In this document: in pieces, positions 12,101 through 22,998 of the stretch
How positions within the stretch are numbered: the stretch's first letter is position 1
How the letters are laid out: the number at the start of each line of letters is the position of its first letter
Assembly (NCBI GenBank): GCA_037044905.1
Contig: JBAOKB010000086.1
Location: 35,854-99,853, forward strand
Direction: 5' to 3'
Length of the DNA stretch: 64,000 nucleotides
Source of the DNA: Hortaea werneckii
Taxonomy: Eukaryota; Ascomycota; Dothideomycetes; Mycosphaerellales; Teratosphaeriaceae
Notes under the pieces: model-generated
The model's input: only the letters and a program-made list of their open reading frames with translations
Databases searched by the model: none
Told to the model about the DNA's origin: nothing
Made by a program: the position numbers and the translations under genes

Positions 12101-15100
12101 ATGTTGACCAGCGTGGTTGCATTTGCTGGCTTTATTGCATTTGGAGTTCAATATTCCTGGTTCGCGGGCCTCATGTTTGTGCTATACCTAATCCCTCTCT
12201 CTCTATTCTTGACTCTACTAGGTAAGCGCATGGTTTCGGACTACTGTGGGACTCCTTGACAAGCTTGCTGATGGTCTCCTGCAGGAATCTTTGCAACGAT
12301 GCACCGATCGGGGTCTCCCCTTCCATCTGGACGCAGTGCCATGTGGAAATGTCTGCCAATACTTATAATTTCTCCAATTCTGACAGTCTTCGTTCGAGGC
12401 TGGGATCTCTTGATCTATCTCCTGGTAGTCTACACATTCACCGGATGTCTTCTAATCAGTTTCAGGCGCCTTTGCCACGAATGGACAGACTGGCATATCA
12501 AAGTGCCAAACTTCAAGGAGAAGGATCTGCTTGCGTGGTACCGCAAGCATGCTTCCGTGGACGCAGATGCTGATGCGACCGCTCTTTCTGGTGCCGCCCG
12601 CTGTGTGCTCCAAAGAGAGATCAATAGAGTGCAGCGGCAGAAGAGATCTTGGGCATTCTGGAACCGCAGCAATGGCACAGATCCCTTTGTCATGAAAATG
12701 GCGGATGGGATGAAGTTTGCGGACTTTCTGCTTAGAAAAGACGCGAGTGCGGGAGAGCCTCCAGAGCTGTTCACAACGACGTGGTTTGTGCAGTTGGAGT
12801 TGGCGCTTGACAATCAGCGGCAATTGATGCGTGGTCTCAAGGAGCACAGCGCTTTCATCAACTATCGCTACTCTCGATACGATGTGAGCAACTTCTCGTT
12901 CCATATCTTTCCTCCAGACGAGCTAACTTTGATTTCACTGCTAGCTTGGTCAGAATGTCGGCTTATTTCTCGCCGCGCTACTCGACCGTCTGGTGTCGGT
13001 TGTCATGTCCGCTCGAGGCCACGAACAAACCGCTTTCAACAATCCCCGCAATCGATATGCTATCTGCCTCGCTTTACTGCACTTCCTTGGTGGGGCACTG
13101 GCCGTCGACGTTGTCCTGCAGCGATGTTGGGGCGCCATCTCCGTAATGTCCAATGAAAAGCTTGGCGGCGTCGATGCTTTAGAAAGGGTGCTGGCAAGCG
13201 AAGAAAAGTGGGTAGATCCTTCTGCATCGTAAAGTATTCAGCTAACGTCCTGCAGAAAGCGTTTTGCGCAATATATGAAAGCCCTCACCGAGCTGATGGG
13301 ACTTTTGTTCGTCATTTTTGGATCTTGCACAGTGCTTTTGTGGTTCCTTGTTGTTGATTATGCGTCAATTGTCCTGTTCTTCACTTACACTACAAGCTAT
13401 ACAGCTGTGTTACTTTGTCAGGTGAGAGGACAGGCTGCTATGAGACGGGTAATTCCAACTGACGGATGCCTAGTATCACCGCTGTTTCACAAAAAGCCAT
13501 CGCCTTCACGTCATCACCGTACTATGCTGCTGCTCCGTGGGGTTTATCGTCGGCTGCATTCTGAGGGCAATCCCGGCCACTGCGACATTCTCTTACGATT
13601 TCGTAATTGCACAGAATGTAGCAACGATCAGCGCGGTAATTGGCACAGGACTCCTCACGACACGATCATTCAACAACCTGAACCAAGCGAGGGCTTCGAA
13701 AGCCGTCCTTGCAGCAAAACACGGGCAGACACACTCCGGCTCCGTTGTCACACCGGCGCAAAATGCAGATGCGAATACTGTTGAGAAAACCCCGTCGTCG
13801 GACGTCCACGAAACCAATCGCATGCTGCTCGCACATCTGTGCCTGGGACTGGATATCAATGCGGTTTGGCTCACGTTGCCACTGGATGTCCGTCGACTCA
13901 TTCTTCACCGTGTGGTCGGCAAGCCAAGCTTGATGACCACCACCACTCGCCTATGGCTTGAGAAGCAACAGAGCACTATGGCACGGCATGACATCGAGCT
14001 CTCGAATTGCACCTCGCGTCAGGAAACTGGCCTTTGCTGCATTCAGGAGCGACATAGCAACCACGCATCTATCGATCCGGCATCTGCGAACACAAGCTCG
14101 GAGTTGACAAGCGACCTTTCTCAAATGACAGCCAGGCACAGAAGTCTTCTGCGCAGAGTTGTACAAGCCACAGCTCGCGCTGTGGATGTCACTGTTCAAT
14201 GGACTGCCATTATTTCTGGAGCGGCACCTGATGCTCCAAGAGAGTTGTGGTATGCTGTTCCTTGCGGCTCCGTTGGCTCAGCTCTGCTCTGGCTACTGTT
14301 GATTGCATGGAAGATTTGTTGGTGCTCGAGGAGATTTTGCACATGGGCATTCCTGCTCGCAGGAAAGCAGCCAGCCGGCACAATGCTTGACCTTGTGGAT
14401 CATGGAGCGCGCAGGACCTTGCGCGGTAGCATTGCCACGGTCGATACGCCTTCGCGAAAACTGACTGGCTTCATATTGCGAGGACATAGATCCGATCTGG
14501 GTGTCATCATATACGACGGGTTGCATGCTAAGACTCCACAGCAGAAACGTCCTCTCGCAGTGGCCTTCTACGACGGTTCGCATCGCTTATGTCGCCGAGA
14601 GGAAGTTCAAGATCCTACCGCAAAACCTGCCGAAACACTCTATACTTATGACGACAAGATTTCCGCCAGATGGCCAGTTTCGAAGACTACTTTCGTTGAT
14701 GGTCAAAGCCTTATGACTCGGTATGATCGACAGGGACGCCCGACAAGCGGACAAATCGTTCGGTCGGGATTGACTTTCGACTTCGAGTACTCATACAACA
14801 GATTGGTGGACGAATCCTCTGATGTAGTCTTCGCAACGTACAAAAGCACCTCGGAGACTATCCCAATAGTGGTCACCGTCTTCTGGTGCGTGCGTTCCAG
14901 GAACAGGTCGAACAAAGTCGAAGACTGGGTCCCGTCTGAAAAGGTTCAAACTGTCTATGCTTCCTTTGGCGAGCAAACGTACGAGGTTCGCTGGGTGTAT
15001 AAACATGCCCAGGACGCCAACATTGAGGCCAGTGTCATTGATGGCAACGGTAAGCGGCGGCCTTGCTTGCCGCCTTCAAGCGTGATGGATGACAAGTACG

Positions 15101-17496
15101 GGCTCTTGAAAAGGCCACAGCACGTCAGTTTTGATAATGAGGATCTTTTAATCTATCATCCACCCTCTTCGTTGAAGAAGCTGGCGCGATCCGAATTCAA
15201 TCTGGGGTCGAAAATCTTTGGCTCTTCACGGGTGCTGCGACGTCTGGGCCTCGGCGAAAAAGTAGTCCATCACCGGCTGCCCTCTTCTACACTTCGAACT
15301 GCTCTTTGGAAGTCCTGGCAGAGCGCTCCTTACATCGATGCCGCGGCGGCCTGTTTTCTTGACGAGATGATTCTACGTAAGGAGCCCTTTCTGCGACGTT
15401 ATTGGCGCTTTCGTGACGCCGGGCTTCTACGGCGCGCTGCCGATGAGCTCGATGAAAATCTGGAACGCATTGTCTCGGCGATTGAGCCGACTTTCGAGGC
15501 ATCTTCGAAGTGTCCACTTCTCATAAAGTCGGCCGACCTCTACACCATGGGACTTGGGAAGGACGCGAATCAGCTGACAGCTCGTTTGGAAGACGCTTAT
15601 CGTGATACCGCAAATACGACCTCCGTCATCTTCTCTGACAATGGATGTTGGCCCGATAATCCTGGTGGTGTGTCCAACTGTCGTAGGGATCTGGTCAACG
15701 GACACACAACCATAAGAGGACACTGCTTGGCAGAGTCTGCAAATGACTTTGGGATTCCTCGATATCAAATTGAGCGCAACATCAACTCTCTCAAGATTTT
15801 GCCTCTTTGGGGCATGGACGGAAAGACGCCGTACCATGGCATCTTCGACAATCTTCTTCAGGGACAAGTCGAACAGAAATGCACTGATACGAGAGTCCAT
15901 GAAGACATCGAGCAAGTTTTCATCCCTCTATTGCGCTCATTTGTGCATGGTGCCCGTTCCAAGCGCTACTCACGCAGTGATCTTGTCACCTACAGCAATG
16001 TCATGCTTCAGATGCATCGCTACTTCGAGACTTGCGACTTCATTAAGACCTGGAACAGCGAGCAAGTCTGGCGAGCATGGTTGGAAGCGTGGCTGGTGGA
16101 CTACGAGGATCTAAACGTACTATCACTGCGGGAGTGCTTTGCCATCGAGCATCCTTCATTGTCCGACTTCCGCGATGCGCTCAATCTGTACATCTGTTAC
16201 TTCTTCATCTATTCCGTGGAACTACCTACGGACTGCCCTACGGTCTTCCAGACTACACACCACGGCCTGAGTAGTCTTTACGGCATGATCTTGAAGCACC
16301 GCAAAGGTGTTACTTGGGGCCTTTGGGACCATGCTATTCTCTGGCGTGAGACTTGCTTGAACATCAGTCCAGCTCAATGTCTTCTGCCGCTGCCGGTGCA
16401 GTCAATGCTCATCGCGGGAATCAAACTCGCGTGCCACCTGGCATACACTCATGTTGACATTGTCTTGCCTTGCACGTCGGTCTTCAATCCAGATTGGGAA
16501 CAAGATCTGGGCACCGATCAAGGATTGCGCGGAAGTAAGAAAGCCTTCGCCCGGAAGATAGACCCTATTGTCAATGGCATCAGCAACATGGACACCTTCC
16601 AACCTATTACAGAAACTCGAAGCAAGCTGCCGACAACTGTGATGTTGTCGAACGTGCAGTTCATCAAGGATGTCAAGACTGCTGTACGTGCTGCCGATGT
16701 CATCATCAACAAATACGGCTTCAAGGACTATCGACTCGTCATTTACGGCGCACAAGACCGGCAGCCAAGCTATGCGCTCGAGACTGTGAACCTCATCAAC
16801 TCCCGTGGCATGGCCGGTAAGGTGATCCTAGCTGGGTTCGGAAGTCCGAAAGAGGTGTTGAAAGATGCCTGGCTTTTCCTCAACTCGTCGCTTTCTGAAG
16901 GTTTGCCCTTGGCAATTGGCGAGGCGGCCTTGTCTGGCGTTCCGATCGTGGCAACGGAGGTTGGTGCTACCGCTCTAGTGCTCACCGACCCTGACGACAT
17001 CAAGAAGCGATATGGAGAAGTGGTGCCCCCAAACGATCCAGAGTCACTTGCCCGCGCACAACTCAGTGTTCTGGCAATGATGGGATCTTGGGCTCAGCAT
17101 ACCCGATCAGGAGAGTCTGCACCCCTACCGGACACTTTCTCGGCAGAGGACGTCGAACGAATTACAAAGCGTATGTACGAGAAAGCCGAAGACAGACGTA
17201 TGCTGGGTCTAAAGCTCCGCGAAGTCGTATTACGGAGTTTCCATGGCCATCGATACCTCCGCGAGCATGAGCAAATGTACTGGATCCAACGACGAAGAGC
17301 CGAAATTCGTCGTTCTGCTCTCAAACCAAAATGCCACCCGCCTGCTAGTGAGGCATTTGGCGGCAAAATGTTATTCAAATATCATGACGATGACGCTGCG
17401 TCCGGCATGGTGAAAGTTCGATGGCAAGATTTCGACAAATTGAAACTGAAGCGACGTGGACAGGGCGAAGATGCAAGAAATCTCGAATCTGTCTGA
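9120..17496 (+). CDS. gtb3: giant multi-pass GT4 glycosyltransferase, GAG synthase
   Basis: Membrane glycosyltransferase thought to polymerise and export galactosaminogalactan. Six exons: 9120-11999, 12083-12221, 12285-12883, 12954-13207, 13256-13421 and 13474-17496. The five introns (48-83 bp) all have GT-AG ends and the joined frame is exactly 2,687 codons (2,686 aa). TM1 lies at about residues 38-62; a large soluble N-terminal part follows that reads like an inactive barrel domain (VSPLGSGFALHELSDAEAL onwards); a multi-pass membrane block spans about 895-1400, with another hydrophobic segment near 1600. The C-terminal third is a GT4 enzyme: an acceptor half with TTHHGLSSLYG and WDHAILWRET, then VMLSNVQFIKDVKTA (about 2400), YRLVIYGAQD and SEGLPLAIGEAALSGVPIVA (about 2490), the E-x7-E nucleotide-sugar motif. 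The HGL...WRE arrangement resembles bacterial PelF. Position between uge3 and sph3 supports the role. The start is the first ATG before TM1. Confidence 0.92.
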
Positions 17497-17965
17497 CGAG
17501 AGTTGCAAAGATGGTCGAATTCAAAAGTTTGTGCGTACACGGAGTGGCATGTTGTTCCGTCCATTTACGCTCCTGTGTTCTGTTGGCACTAGTTGTAGAT
17601 ATGATGAAATGTCTCGGGCAATGCCCAATGCGGCGTTTGTGCTGGTGTGACACTGTACTTGGTATCAAATGATTAGCTTGCCGTGCATGTCTCGATATTG
17701 AAAGGCGCCTGAAACAGCCATAGCAGTGATAAGCCACCCGCGCGTCGCAGCATTCTAGACCAGCGGTCTATTTTGCCAAGTCTTTCGGAACGATGAGGGG
17801 TACATGTAGTGGACGTCGTATAAGGTACGGTACTCATCGCACTGCACCCAGAGCGTAAGCGTTTGTCCGCCGTCAAGAGGTAAACTTTCCGACTGCCTTG
17901 GCAAAGGAACCCACATACACAACGCATTTGCACCCAAGAAACGCAAAAGGACCCGTGTCAATTCC
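17497..17965. other. intergenic region between gtb3 and sph3
   Basis: 469 bp on the plus strand holding the gtb3 3' end and sph3 promoter. I searched it for an upstream exon that could give Sph3 a membrane anchor and found no convincing one. The frame upstream of the sph3 ATG is open back to a stop at 17807-17809 but contains no ATG. Confidence 0.45.
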
Positions 17966-18820
17966 ATGGAGCCTCGAGACCACGCCCTGTTCAACGCAGC
18001 GCTTCCTGGGCTGCCAGAAATGTCCGGTCTGCGAAGCCGTCTCAGCAGCAGCGTGAAACAGATTCTGAGCTCCAAGTCCGCCAACCAAGCCACAACACCA
18101 CCTGCATCCCCACCTACTGTGGCAATACCGCTCTACATCTATCCATCGCCACAGGCATGGGAGCCTCTCCATAACGCAGTCTCGGACAACCCGTCCGTCA
18201 CTTTCCAGATAATCATCAACCCCAACAATGGTCCCGGCGGTGCAGTGCCAGACGCCAACTACATTGCTGAAGTTGCACGGCTGAACTCCCGGGCAAACAC
18301 TACTCTCTTCGGCTATGTCCATGTCACCTGGGGCAAACGACCGCTGCCAGACGTCCTGGACGACATCTCAACCTGGTCCGAGTGGGCGAGATTCGAAAAA
18401 GCCGACATCCACGTAGACGGCATCTTCATCGACGAAGCCCCCAGCGACGTTACCTTTCTCGACTACATGAAAAAGGCAAGGGCCCACGCGAAAGCGAAAT
18501 TCCTCGACAAAGTCGTCGTCTGGACGAACCCCGGCGTCCCCGTCGACGCCGCCTTCTACGCTGAAGCCGATCTCGTGAACAGTTGCGAGAACAGCCACAG
18601 GGCGTGGTCGAATCAGAAACACATCTCGGCGACACCGGAGAGCCTGCGATCCAAGTCCACGGTGATGATCCATGACTATCGTGGATCCTCCGCGCAACTC
18701 CGATCGGAGGCGGACAATCTGAGGAGAGCAGGGTATCGCGCATGCTTGATCAGCACTGACTCGAATTATACCACCTTCTCACGGATGTGGCAGGAATACA
18801 TCTCTACCTTTGTTGGTTGA
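17966..18820 (+). CDS. sph3: GH135 spherulin-4-like galactosaminogalactan hydrolase
   Basis: Endo-hydrolase that cuts N-acetylated galactosaminogalactan and is required for GAG production in Aspergillus fumigatus. Single exon, 284 aa. The barrel domain starts at about residue 51 (TVAIPLYIYPSPQAW). Family positions are all present: FQIIINPNNGPG (80-91), FGYVHVTWG (115-123), VDGIFIDEAP (150-159), VVWTNPG (184-190) and VNSCENS (204-210); the Asp, Asn and Glu in the last three are the expected active-site residues. The first 50 residues (MEPRDHALFNAALPG onward) are polar and Ser/Ala/Pro-rich, with no signal peptide or transmembrane segment, unlike the reference protein, which has an N-terminal hydrophobic region. 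Either the true first exon was not found or the protein is cytosolic or uses another export route. It closes the cluster and follows gtb3 on the same strand. Confidence 0.93.
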   Translation: MEPRDHALFNAALPGLPEMSGLRSRLSSSVKQILSSKSANQATTPPASPPTVAIPLYIYPSPQAWEPLHNAVSDNPSVTFQIIINPNNGPGGAVPDANYIAEVARLNSRANTTLFGYVHVTWGKRPLPDVLDDISTWSEWARFEKADIHVDGIFIDEAPSDVTFLDYMKKARAHAKAKFLDKVVVWTNPGVPVDAAFYAEADLVNSCENSHRAWSNQKHISATPESLRSKSTVMIHDYRGSSAQLRSEADNLRRAGYRACLISTDSNYTTFSRMWQEYISTFVG

Positions 18821-19240
18821 TGGGATTTTTCCCCCCTTTTCTCGGAGTATTTTGGAGTTCAAGCCGTACGAGAGTCGACAGTGCTGCTTCATTTCCTACT
18901 GCCAGAGGAGGGCTTGTGCAGCATTGCACAGCCATCCATCTTAAACGCATGAGCATTTCGGTACCCCTTCACAGTGCTTTGCGATAAGAGATACCGTCTA
19001 AAATTTGAATTCAATGATCTTTTTAACACGATAGCGCATCGTATGCTCAGCGGGGAGCTTTTTCACGGAATTGAAGCGCAGAACTCTCACCTCAACCTTC
19101 GTTGGAGGATCGTTATGTGAAAGAAAGCCGAAGGATGCAAATAGTCGTCGGGATTCCAATATATCATTACAGCATATGTCTCCATCCATAAATATCCACC
19201 GGCAATAAAACCCCAAACCCTACCCCGGAACCCACGTATC
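18821..19240. other. convergent intergenic region, cluster border
   Basis: 420 bp between the 3' ends of sph3 and NDC1. It marks the right border of the GAG cluster. AT-rich 3' flanks only; nothing else recognised. Confidence 0.45.
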
Positions 19241-21283
19241 TTACACTCTTCTCTCCACCGTATCCTTCCGCCCAATCGCCTCCCTCGCCTCCCTCAACTC
19301 TTTCGCCTCCAAACCAAGACTGGTAGCATACTCGCCAAAAGCGAGCAGAACCTCTTCCAAACCCTTCCTAAGCAGATCAACCAGTTCCATGACTTCGGGA
19401 ATGTTTCTGTCTGCGGGAGTGAAATAGACGTCCGTCCAATGAGGTTCCAACGTCTGCACGTGCTTCTGGACCGCCGTGATGGTTGAAGTGAAAGTGCGGA
19501 TAATAAGAGGAATACTGGGGGCGACCTGGCCGAAATCGTCTTCCTTCAGACTGGAAACAGCAAGGGAGACAAGAGATTTGGCCGCGTGGAAGATGTTGGC
19601 TTTAGAGCTGAAGGGGACGCCGTAAATGACAGCCTGGACTCTCCGGGAGAAAGTCTGGCGAAAAGGCTCGCCGAGCGGGGTGCGGAGGAAGTGGAGAGAG
19701 TATCCGTTGGCTTCCCTTTGAAGGCCGGAGACGGAGAGTTGGGAACGGTTGAATCCAGTGTGTTGTTCGGTCCACTCGAGCGCTTTCCTCGCTCGAGGCG
19801 AGACGGGGTTGGAGGCGCCGGGACTCTGGCCGAAGGACTTAATCGCAGTGCTAACAGGGTTACCGTTGTGTTTGGCGAAGACTTCTCGCTCGTCTAGGAC
19901 GCCGCGCTGGGCGATTTTGGGAAGGCTGAGATTCTTCTCGCGTTCTTGTGCGATGAGGTATTCTTGTTGTTTGCGCTGTTGTTCTGACTCGGCCGTTTTC
20001 TTCTGGTACTCGGACGGCGCGTTGGCGTTTTTGATGCGCTCACCGATGGCATTGAGCTCAGCGAGACAGAGTGCGCTTGTTTGGGCCCAGGTGCTCTGCG
20101 GTTTGCGCTCGACTTCAGAGAAGATGGTTGTTCTTCTGGTCTGGAACTGTGTAGTGATGAGGAAAAGCTCCCAAAATGCAAAGCCACGAGTCACAGTCAC
20201 TTTGGCCTTGAAGCCTCTGATCAGACTTCCGTTGGGGTCAGCACTTTTGCTTAGTACCTTCCCAGCAGGGTCCTTCACTTCGTTCGTGAGCGGCTCTCCG
20301 CGCTTGAGTGGTAGTTGGCTGACATGAATTGTGAAGATGACATTGCTGAGCTCCCAAAGCATCACAAGCAGACCGCAGCTTGATATGGCCTGTCGAGCGA
20401 ACACGCTGGGGTAGAGTATGCCGGAAGGGTCAGCGTTGGAGGGCAACGACCGCACCATGATGCACGCCACAGGGTAAGCTATTCTCCATGCCACATTGCG
20501 GAGAAATAGCAAATATCCGACCATAGCAAAGACGCAGCCAACCAAAGTCCACGAGATCACACGGGCAGCCATGCTTCTCGCTTGCGACCGCAGCAAGAGC
20601 ACCGATTCAGGCAACCAGCTTGTTCGTGAGCCTTGGTCCAGTCCAGCCGCCCCACCGATCTTTTCCGCCTCGTGGATCTTGATATCGTCGCGATCACTGC
20701 TCAAATGCTGCAAAGCTTTCGCAATGCTAAACAGCAGAATCATACTCCGCAGCATGATAGGGTTCTCGTTCGCTCTCGGCCTCTCGTATGCCCGACCATA
20801 ATCGATCCAGCCTAATTCGGCTTCTTCGGAGCTGGACCAGATATACACTTCACCGAAGAACCAGCCGCTAAAGCAATACCAAAAGAGCGTCATCCATGTT
20901 CTCGCCTCGGTGACCTTCTGCACAAAAGTCTCAATACCACTGGTGGTGGTCCGGCTACCGACTTCCATATTCATCACCCGCACTATGAAAATGGCGAGGC
21001 ATGGGATGGAGAGTAGGAGGGCACGGATGCCGGTCAGACTGATGGGGAACCAGCTCCATAGCCATGAGTCGGAGGTGCTCAGGTAGGATGCGGCGAGCCA
21101 GCAGAAGCATAGCAGGAGAGCGGCGGCGTTGGTGAAGCGGCGGTGGAGTAGCGGAGTCAGGAAATCCTTGTACGAGCGCGGGAGTGATGGTGAGGCGGGA
21201 GCAGGCTGTGAGATGGCGAACTGAGGGGGCGGGAGGGTGGTCGCGGTGTTGGAGGTGGTGCGAGAAGTAGTTGTAGTCGCCAT
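19241..21283 (-). CDS. NDC1: nucleoporin Ndc1 (nuclear pore / spindle pole body membrane anchor)
   Basis: Integral nuclear-envelope protein that anchors nuclear pore complexes and, in yeast, the spindle pole body. Single exon of 680 aa, usual for fungal Ndc1. The N-terminal 40 residues are Ser/Thr/Pro/Ala-rich; membrane segments follow at about 50-70 (FTNAAALLLCFCWLAASYL), 82-105 (ISLTGIRALLLSIPCLAIFI), 133-152 (TWMTLFWYCFSGWFFGEVYI), and further ones near 245-265 and 300-325. The C-terminal half is soluble, with a charged KKTAESEQQRKQQE region and a long helical end (VELVDLLRKGL-like pattern), matching the Ndc1-Nup family layout. It is convergent with sph3 and divergent from PEP12. No sign of damage. 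Identification is by overall pattern rather than a short signature, so I am fairly but not fully sure. Confidence 0.82.
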   Translation of the reverse strand: MATTTTSRTTSNTATTLPPPQFAISQPAPASPSLPRSYKDFLTPLLHRRFTNAAALLLCFCWLAASYLSTSDSWLWSWFPISLTGIRALLLSIPCLAIFIVRVMNMEVGSRTTTSGIETFVQKVTEARTWMTLFWYCFSGWFFGEVYIWSSSEEAELGWIDYGRAYERPRANENPIMLRSMILLFSIAKALQHLSSDRDDIKIHEAEKIGGAAGLDQGSRTSWLPESVLLLRSQARSMAARVISWTLVGCVFAMVGYLLFLRNVAWRIAYPVACIMVRSLPSNADPSGILYPSVFARQAISSCGLLVMLWELSNVIFTIHVSQLPLKRGEPLTNEVKDPAGKVLSKSADPNGSLIRGFKAKVTVTRGFAFWELFLITTQFQTRRTTIFSEVERKPQSTWAQTSALCLAELNAIGERIKNANAPSEYQKKTAESEQQRKQQEYLIAQEREKNLSLPKIAQRGVLDEREVFAKHNGNPVSTAIKSFGQSPGASNPVSPRARKALEWTEQHTGFNRSQLSVSGLQREANGYSLHFLRTPLGEPFRQTFSRRVQAVIYGVPFSSKANIFHAAKSLVSLAVSSLKEDDFGQVAPSIPLIIRTFTSTITAVQKHVQTLEPHWTDVYFTPADRNIPEVMELVDLLRKGLEEVLLAFGEYATSLGLEAKELREAREAIGRKDTVERRV

Positions 21284-21859
21284 GACTCACTACTTTGGTT
21301 TTATACCTGCTCCAGTTGTGTATCTAGGTAGGTAGGTTGGTAGAGAAGGTGGTAGGAACCTTAAAGGTGAATTGGCTCGCCTGGAGCTGGGGCTTGTTGA
21401 AGGAGTGGAATGGTCGGGCGAAGCGTGAATGCGCTATCCTTCCATGACTCGAGCCTGAGGTTGTTCTCTGCCCGTGAATGTCAAGAGAATGTGAGGCCTT
21501 TCGGCGCGAGGGTTCGGTGAATGGAGGTATCACAGTGTGAATGTACAATCACGGTACAGTTAGGTATGGAAGTTTTATGTCCGATGAACGAATCTTTCGC
21601 GCTGTCACATGCGTAAACATTGCCTGCCAACCAGCCAACAGGGAAAGTGGGCCGAGTCAGCTGCCGCTGCGACGCAACGCAACGCAACCACCAACCGCCG
21701 ATCAGGCAATCATCACCTACCGTTCTAATCAATCATCAATCAATCGCTCAACTCCATAGGTATAATCGATCTAGCAACGTCTTGTGGACGCCATCCAATA
21801 TAACCGACCGGTTTGAACAACACCGTGTTGCCTAATCCTCATACCCTCTGCGACCCATC
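21284..21859. other. divergent promoter region NDC1 / PEP12
   Basis: 576 bp shared upstream region. At 21320-21346 it contains a CTAGGTAGGTAGGT run, one of several TAGGTA-type elements that recur upstream of genes in this window. A CAACGCAACGCAACC repeat occurs at about 21674-21690. No gene recognised. Confidence 0.45.
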
Positions 21860-22690
21860 ATGTCATTCGCCGACTCGTCCAACCTCGAATCGCAACCCAC
21901 CACCTGGCGCCGCACCGATGACCCCCAATATGCCGACGACCCGGAGTTCCAATCTTTCACCAACGATCTCTCCGACAAGCTTTTCTCCCTCACCTCCAAC
22001 ATCTCCCGTCTCTCCAACCAGATCGCCCTCCTCGGCACCCGGCGAGAAACGGAGCGAGTCCGGGAACGGGTCCAGAACCTCCTCAACGAGACGGGCGACG
22101 GCTTTAAAGACATCGGCGAAGGCCTAAAGAAGGTCAACGCCTGGCACGATCTGGGCCCCAGCCAGAAATACACCCAAGGGAAACTCAGCCAGGAATTCCG
22201 CGCAAGTCTCAACGAGTTCCAAAGCCTCCAGCGACAAGCGCTTGAGAAGCAACGGGCGAGCGCCACCGCAGCCAAAGCGGCACTAGACCACGAAGGCGGA
22301 GGAGAGGACGCCTCGGGTCAAGGACAACAGGATCTCCTCCTCCAGCAACAGCAACAACAGCAAGAACCCCGTCTAGCGAACCAAGACGAAGTCGACTTCC
22401 AAGAATCCCTCATCATAGAACGCGAGTCGGAAATCCGCAACATCGAGCAAAGCGTCGGCGAACTGAACGAACTATTCCGAGATGTGGCGCACATGGTGCA
22501 CGAACAGGGGACGAACCTGGATGTGATCGCAGACAACGTGACGAATACGCGGGACGATACGCGGAATGCGGATTCGCAGCTGCGGACGGCGAGTCGGCAT
22601 CAAAAGAGCGCGAGGGGAAAGATGTGCTGTCTGTTGTTGATTCTGATGGTGGTGCTTACGATTATTATTCTTGCCGCTGTGCTTGGATGA
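21860..22690 (+). CDS. PEP12: endosomal/vacuolar Qa-SNARE (syntaxin Pep12 type)
   Basis: Target-membrane SNARE for fusion at the late endosome and vacuole. Single exon, 276 aa. Residues 25-130 form the N-terminal Habc-like helical domain (DDPEFQSFTNDLSDKLFSLT onwards). A linker follows with a run of seven Gln after LLL (about 160), then the SNARE motif from about 183 to 248 (IIERESEIRNIEQSVGELNE), including the central Gln in MVHEQGTNLD typical of Q-SNAREs. A C-terminal anchor of about 20 hydrophobic residues (CCLLLILMVVLTIIILAAVL) ends two residues before the stop, as expected for a tail-anchored syntaxin. Length and domain order match Pep12/syntaxin 7 better than plasma-membrane Sso1 or Golgi Sed5. 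Divergent from NDC1. Confidence 0.9.
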   Translation: MSFADSSNLESQPTTWRRTDDPQYADDPEFQSFTNDLSDKLFSLTSNISRLSNQIALLGTRRETERVRERVQNLLNETGDGFKDIGEGLKKVNAWHDLGPSQKYTQGKLSQEFRASLNEFQSLQRQALEKQRASATAAKAALDHEGGGEDASGQGQQDLLLQQQQQQQEPRLANQDEVDFQESLIIERESEIRNIEQSVGELNELFRDVAHMVHEQGTNLDVIADNVTNTRDDTRNADSQLRTASRHQKSARGKMCCLLLILMVVLTIIILAAVLG

Positions 22691-22998
22691 GGAGATATAC
22701 CTTAGAAGCTGGGAGTTGGGCGGGGTGGCGCTGGAAGATGGATTGTACATATCATGGCTTTAGTAATGAGATCTGGGCATTTCCGAATACTCACATTTGT
22801 TCCAAATTCGGCCATTCTTCAATGTGTCTACTGGCACCTGCAGTTTGATTGGGCAGCGTCACGTGCCTACTGGTGACAGGATGTCAGCACCTACCGCCTC
22901 TCGCTGACACAGACAGTTGTATGTAAAGCAATAGGCTAAGACAGACAACACTGCACCTCCAGGAAGTCACATCATGACTGCAGGCCAGACAGATAACC
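22691..22998. other. short intergenic region
   Basis: 308 bp holding the PEP12 3' flank and the promoter of the EthD-domain gene. A short direct CACGTG/TCACGTG-type box lies at 22859-22866. Nothing else recognised. Confidence 0.4.

Noticed and set aside
17936..17965. In-frame PKKRKR-like nuclear signal upstream of sph3
   Set aside because: The frame is open there but has no ATG and no exon joining it was found, so it is probably leader sequence.
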